Source: an uncultured Lachnospiraceae bacterium (GTDB lineage Bacteria > Bacillota > Clostridia > Lachnospirales > Lachnospiraceae). From it: a stretch of 9,327 bases of DNA. The stretch is from assembly GCA_905236585.1 (NCBI GenBank), contig CAJOQZ010000276.1:1-9327 (forward strand), given 5' to 3'. Shown piece by piece: positions 6,310 through 9,327 of this stretch. The translations under genes and the position numbers were made by a program. A model generated the notes under the pieces. It saw only the letters and a list, made by a program, of their open reading frames with translations. It had not been told where the DNA came from and made no database searches. Position 1 is the stretch's first letter, and every line of letters begins with the position of its first letter.

Positions 6310-6543
6310 ATGTACGAAGATTTATTAGAGATTTTACGTGATTTACACCCGGATATTGATTTTGAGAAAGAAGAGGGGCTGATTGATAACGGCATATTGG
6401 ATTCCTTCGATATTGTGACCCTGATCTCGGAAATCGGAGAAAACTTCGATGTTACGATTTCGGCGGAGCATATTGTACCGGAGAATTTCAATTCCGCAAA
6501 GGCAATCTGCGCTCTGATCGAGAAGTTAGAGAACGAGGACTGA
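6310..6543 (+). CDS. Acyl (D-alanyl-like) carrier protein, DltC type
   Basis: A 77-residue acidic carrier protein expected to hold an acyl or aminoacyl group as a thioester on 4'-phosphopantetheine. ATG 6310 has AAAGG ending at 6301, eight bases upstream. The four-helix carrier fold is recognisable by length and by the block DNGILDSFDIVTLISEI, in which Ser32 (codon 6403-6405) is the attachment site. The LDS-F/M-x-x-V context resembles DltC, the D-alanyl carrier of teichoic acid modification, more than the DSL motif of fatty-acid ACPs, and the protein ends in the usual charged helix (ALIEKLENED). It lies eight bases before an MBOAT gene, which strongly suggests it donates the group that this acyltransferase moves. 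No gene for an activating enzyme (DltA-like) or a phosphopantetheinyl transferase is in the window, so the cargo is unknown. Assignment as a carrier protein is firm; D-alanine as cargo is only inferred. Confidence 0.92.
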   Translation: MYEDLLEILRDLHPDIDFEKEEGLIDNGILDSFDIVTLISEIGENFDVTISAEHIVPENFNSAKAICALIEKLENED

Positions 6544-6551
6544 TTTAGCAG

Positions 6552-8147
6552 ATGCTGTTCACATCATATGGATTCCTTCTGTTTGTGGCGATCCTGCTGA
6601 CGTTGTATTATGTGCTTCCGGCGCGGTTCCAATGGAAACTTCTTCTGATCGGAAGTTATGTATTTTATGCTTTTTCCGGTCCGAAGTATCTGTTGTACTT
6701 AGTCGCGGTAACGATAATCATATTTTTTGCTGCAAAACGGATCGGGCAGAACCTTAATACGCAGAAAGCATATCTGAAAGAGCAGAAGGACGCCCTTTCA
6801 AAAGAAGAAAAAAAGAACTATAAAACAGCGCAGAAGAAGATCCGCTTTCGCTATCAGGCGATTGCGGTACTTCTTTGTGTCGGCATTTTAGCGGTGGTAA
6901 AGTACACCAATTTCTTTTTGGCAAATGTCAATTCCCTGATGGCGGCATTCGGAAGCAGCGGACAGTTTTCCTTTTTGTCTATCGCGCTGCCGATGGGGAT
7001 TTCGTTTTATACGTTTCAGGCACTGTCTTATCTTTTTGATGTCTCGAGGGGAACCGTTAAAGCGGAAGACAACTTTTTCCGGCTTGCGCTGTTTGTCGGT
7101 TTCTTTCCGCAGCTGGTGCAGGGACCGATCAGCCGTTACGGGGATTTGTCGCAGACGATGTACGAGGAGCATCCCTTCGACGGTGCAAATATTTCCTATG
7201 GTCTGCAGCGCGTGCTTTGGGGCTTTTTCAAAAAATTGGTGATCGCGGATCGGATGATGCCCGCGGTTACGACGATCATCTCGGATGCGCAGACGTATGA
7301 CGGTGCATATGCGTTTTTCGGAATGTTGTTCTATACCATCGAACTCTATGCGGATTTTACCGGAGGAATTGATGTGACGATCGGCGTGGCGCAGATGTTC
7401 GGCATCCGGGTGATGGAAAACTTTAATCTGCCCTATTTTTCCACATCGTTAAAAGAGTACTGGCGCAGATGGCATATTTCCATGTGCAACTGGTTCCGCG
7501 ATTATATTTTTTATCCGGTATCGTCGTCGAAAGCGATTCAAAATCTCGGAAAATGGGCGCGTGCGCACCTTGGCGATCGCGTCGGACGGCGGCTTCCGGT
7601 ATATGTCTCGTCCTTTGTGGTGTGGTTTTTAACCGGCATCTGGCACGGGGCAAGTTGGAATTTTATTGTCTGGGGGCTGTTGAATTTCGCGGTACTGATG
7701 ATTTCGGAGGAGTTTGAACCGCTCTATGAGAAATTTCATGGGGCATGCGCATGGTCGAACGGTCGCGTATATCATGGGTTTATGGTATTTCGGACGTTTC
7801 TTTTAATCTGTGTTTTGAATATGTTTGATTGCTATGCTTCGGTCGGTGAAACGTTAGGTGCAATCGGTTCTGTTTTTTCCGGAAGGAATTGGGACGCCGT
7901 TGCGTCTGGCGGATTATTGGAACTTGGCTTGTCCGCGGCGGATTACGCGGTTGCTGCGGCAGCATGCGTTATCGTTTTTGCGTTAAGCCTCTATAAAAAC
8001 AAATACGGCGATCCGCGCACGGCGATCACGGCGAAGGCATATCCGGTTAAGGCGGCGTTGTGGTTTTCGATGTTCCTTGCGGTATTGATTTTCGGCGCCT
8101 ATGGGATCGGCTATGACGCGAGCCAGTTTATTTATAACCGGTTTTAG
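6552..8147 (+). CDS. MBOAT family O-acyltransferase (AlgI/DltB-like)
   Basis: A 531-residue polytopic membrane acyltransferase that should transfer an acyl group to a surface polymer or to a partner protein at the outer face. ATG 6552 is eight bases after the carrier protein stop; GAGGA (6535-6539) lies inside the end of that gene, hinting at translational coupling. Hydrophobic helices run through the protein from LFTSYGFLLFVAILLTLYYV onward, with a Lys-rich cytoplasmic loop at about residues 75-100. Family blocks are MGISFYTFQALSYLFDV, GFFPQLVQGPISRY, YSLKEYW-like STSLKEYWRRWHISM (His308) and the signature LTGIWHGASWNFIVWG with the conserved catalytic His365. The length is nearer AlgI-type enzymes than the shorter DltB. 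AlgI-type proteins pair with SGNH partners for O-acetylation, DltB with DltC for D-alanylation; here carrier and SGNH genes both flank it. Acyl donor and acceptor cannot be named from sequence. Confidence 0.95.
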   Translation: MLFTSYGFLLFVAILLTLYYVLPARFQWKLLLIGSYVFYAFSGPKYLLYLVAVTIIIFFAAKRIGQNLNTQKAYLKEQKDALSKEEKKNYKTAQKKIRFRYQAIAVLLCVGILAVVKYTNFFLANVNSLMAAFGSSGQFSFLSIALPMGISFYTFQALSYLFDVSRGTVKAEDNFFRLALFVGFFPQLVQGPISRYGDLSQTMYEEHPFDGANISYGLQRVLWGFFKKLVIADRMMPAVTTIISDAQTYDGAYAFFGMLFYTIELYADFTGGIDVTIGVAQMFGIRVMENFNLPYFSTSLKEYWRRWHISMCNWFRDYIFYPVSSSKAIQNLGKWARAHLGDRVGRRLPVYVSSFVVWFLTGIWHGASWNFIVWGLLNFAVLMISEEFEPLYEKFHGACAWSNGRVYHGFMVFRTFLLICVLNMFDCYASVGETLGAIGSVFSGRNWDAVASGGLLELGLSAADYAVAAAACVIVFALSLYKNKYGDPRTAITAKAYPVKAALWFSMFLAVLIFGAYGIGYDASQFIYNRF

Positions 8148-8158
8148 GGAAATGCGAT

Positions 8159-9232
8159 ATGGATGACAAGATGATTTTGAAAAAAAGCATAGGAATCCGT
8201 GTAGTCGCGACGCTGCTTATCATCATTTTGGCGCTGTTTTTGCTGCAGCGGCTGTTTGTGCCGAAGTACGTCGACGGCATAGTGGAGGGCGCGTTTGTTG
8301 CGGAATATTACCGCGAACCGGATATGAATTTTGATGTGATCTTCATCGGGGATTGCGAGGTTTATGAGAATTTTTCTCCGGTGGTACTTTGGGATGAGTA
8401 CGGTATCAACAGTTATATCCGGGGGAGCGCGGAACAGTACATCTGGCAGTCCTACTATCTGTTGGAGGATGCACTTAGATATCATAAGCCGCAGGCGGTT
8501 GTTTTCAATATCCAGTCGCTGCAGTTTAATGAGTCGCAGTCGGAAGCCTATAACCGGATGAGCATAGAGGGGATGAAGTGGTCGAAGTCGAAGATCGGCT
8601 CCATTTTTGCATCCATGAAAGAGGACGAGCATTTTATTGAATATGTGTTCCCGCTGTTGCGCTATCATTCCCGTTGGAGCGAACTGCAGGCGACGGACGT
8701 GGAGTATATGTTCAAAACCCGTCCGGTGACGCACAACGGATACTATATGCGGATTGACGTTCGCCCGGTGGAGAATATTCCGGCAGGGCGGCCGCTTGCA
8801 GATTATACCTTTGGAGATAAGGCGTATTTATATTTGGATAAAATCCGCGAGTTATGCGAAAAAAATGATATCGCGCTTTTGTTTATCAAAGCGCCGAGCC
8901 TTTATCCGGTGTGGTATGACGAATATGACGCGCAGGTCGTGGAATACGCGAAGCAGCATGATGTGCCCTATATCAATTTTTTAGAGATCCAGGATGAAAC
9001 GGGGATTGATTACACGACCGACACTTATGATGGCGGACTGCATATGAACTTGTCCGGAGCGGAGAAGTTAGCCGACTATATCGGACCGGTGCTGCTTGAT
9101 ATGGGTGTATCCGATCGGCGGCAGGACGCGGCGTTAGAGGCAATATGGGAAGAGAAAAAAGAGGCGTATCAGGCTGAAATTGCTGAACAGGAAAAAAAGT
9201 ACGGTATTACTTATCATAGTCCATTAGAATAA
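8159..9232 (+). CDS. Membrane-anchored SGNH-fold protein (DltD/AlgJ-like) with Cys at the nucleophile position
   Basis: A 357-residue protein, probably a partner acyltransferase or esterase of the MBOAT enzyme. ATG 8159 follows the MBOAT stop by 11 bases; AGGGA (8146-8150) overlaps that stop. Residues about 12-33 form one membrane segment, placing the rest outside. The SGNH order can be traced: block I DVIFIGDCEVYENF with Cys66 where Ser normally stands, a Gly candidate at 89 in IRGSAEQ, an Asn candidate at 117 in VVFNIQSL, and a C-terminal DGGLHMNLSGAEKL with Asp291 and His295. The spacing Asp-xxx-His is one longer than the usual DxxH. The tail (about 325-357) is Glu/Lys-rich and probably helical. 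The fold and context are persuasive, but whether it hydrolyses, transfers, or only binds the polymer is open because of Cys66. It is the last gene before a compound palindrome. Confidence 0.82.
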   Translation: MDDKMILKKSIGIRVVATLLIIILALFLLQRLFVPKYVDGIVEGAFVAEYYREPDMNFDVIFIGDCEVYENFSPVVLWDEYGINSYIRGSAEQYIWQSYYLLEDALRYHKPQAVVFNIQSLQFNESQSEAYNRMSIEGMKWSKSKIGSIFASMKEDEHFIEYVFPLLRYHSRWSELQATDVEYMFKTRPVTHNGYYMRIDVRPVENIPAGRPLADYTFGDKAYLYLDKIRELCEKNDIALLFIKAPSLYPVWYDEYDAQVVEYAKQHDVPYINFLEIQDETGIDYTTDTYDGGLHMNLSGAEKLADYIGPVLLDMGVSDRRQDAALEAIWEEKKEAYQAEIAEQEKKYGITYHSPLE

Positions 9233-9254
9233 GGATGATTCCAGGAACCAACGA

Positions 9255-9313
9255 CCTGTAAAAATTATCTCACAAAGGGAGTTGTCTCTCCCGTGGGAGA
9301 TGATTTTTACAGG
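9255..9313. terminator. Compound palindrome, probable bidirectional terminator of the acylation operon
   Basis: Arms of 17 bases, CCTGTAAAAATTATCTC (9255-9271) and its reverse complement with one G-T pair (9297-9313), enclose an inner hairpin GGGAG (9277-9281) with CTCCC (9288-9292). The stem base pairs an A run (9260-9264) with a T run (9304-9308), so on either strand a GC-containing hairpin is followed by U5, the pattern of a two-way terminator. It begins 23 bases after the last stop codon. A competing fold, TCTCCC-GT-GGGAGA (9287-9300), is also possible. A mobile palindrome or the leader of the next gene beyond the window are alternatives. Confidence 0.6.
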
Positions 9314-9327
9314 GAGTGGCGGAAGAA

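Overview
The window looks like a chromosomal segment of a Gram-positive anaerobe of the Clostridia, most likely Lachnospiraceae. The basis is a PpdK-type pyruvate phosphate dikinase, a DUF975 membrane protein, secreted proteins with YYF/GW cell-wall-binding repeats, good AGGAG-type ribosome binding sites and near-consensus SigA promoters. All supported genes lie on the + strand. The species cannot be fixed from sequence alone.

Layout. (1) 1-1265: the C-terminal part of pyruvate phosphate dikinase, entering from the left edge, then a 53-residue charged protein 11 bases downstream, closed by a strong intrinsic terminator. (2) 1266-2745: a noncoding stretch with a 16-bp-arm inverted repeat, a TTTACA-17-TACAAT promoter, and a DUF975 integral membrane protein with an extraordinary Asp/Tyr/Trp-rich loop between its first two membrane segments. 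(3) 2746-4167: an extended -10 promoter, a secreted protein made almost wholly of a low-complexity linker and cell-wall-binding repeats, and a textbook terminator. (4) 4168-9313: a strong TTGACA promoter, a leader of about 100 bases with two predicted hairpins, then four genes in one direction: a secreted GH25 muramidase with wall-binding repeats, a DltC-like carrier protein, an AlgI/DltB-type MBOAT acyltransferase and a membrane-anchored SGNH-fold protein. A compound palindrome with features of a bidirectional terminator follows.

How the genes may work together. Carrier protein, MBOAT and SGNH protein are spaced by only 8 and 11 bases and mirror DltC-DltB-DltD, or AlgI with AlgJ/AlgX. They would carry an activated acyl group on phosphopantetheine, pass it across the membrane, and attach it to (or edit it on) a surface polymer. 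No DltA-like activating enzyme is in the window, so the acyl group and the polymer are unknown. The upstream muramidase and wall-binding protein point to cell envelope remodelling as the shared theme.

Most interesting points: the DltA-less, carrier-protein-dependent acylation cassette linked to a muramidase; a Cys where the SGNH nucleophile Ser is expected; the acidic/aromatic exported loop of the DUF975 protein; and several unassigned RNA or DNA structures in the intergenic regions.
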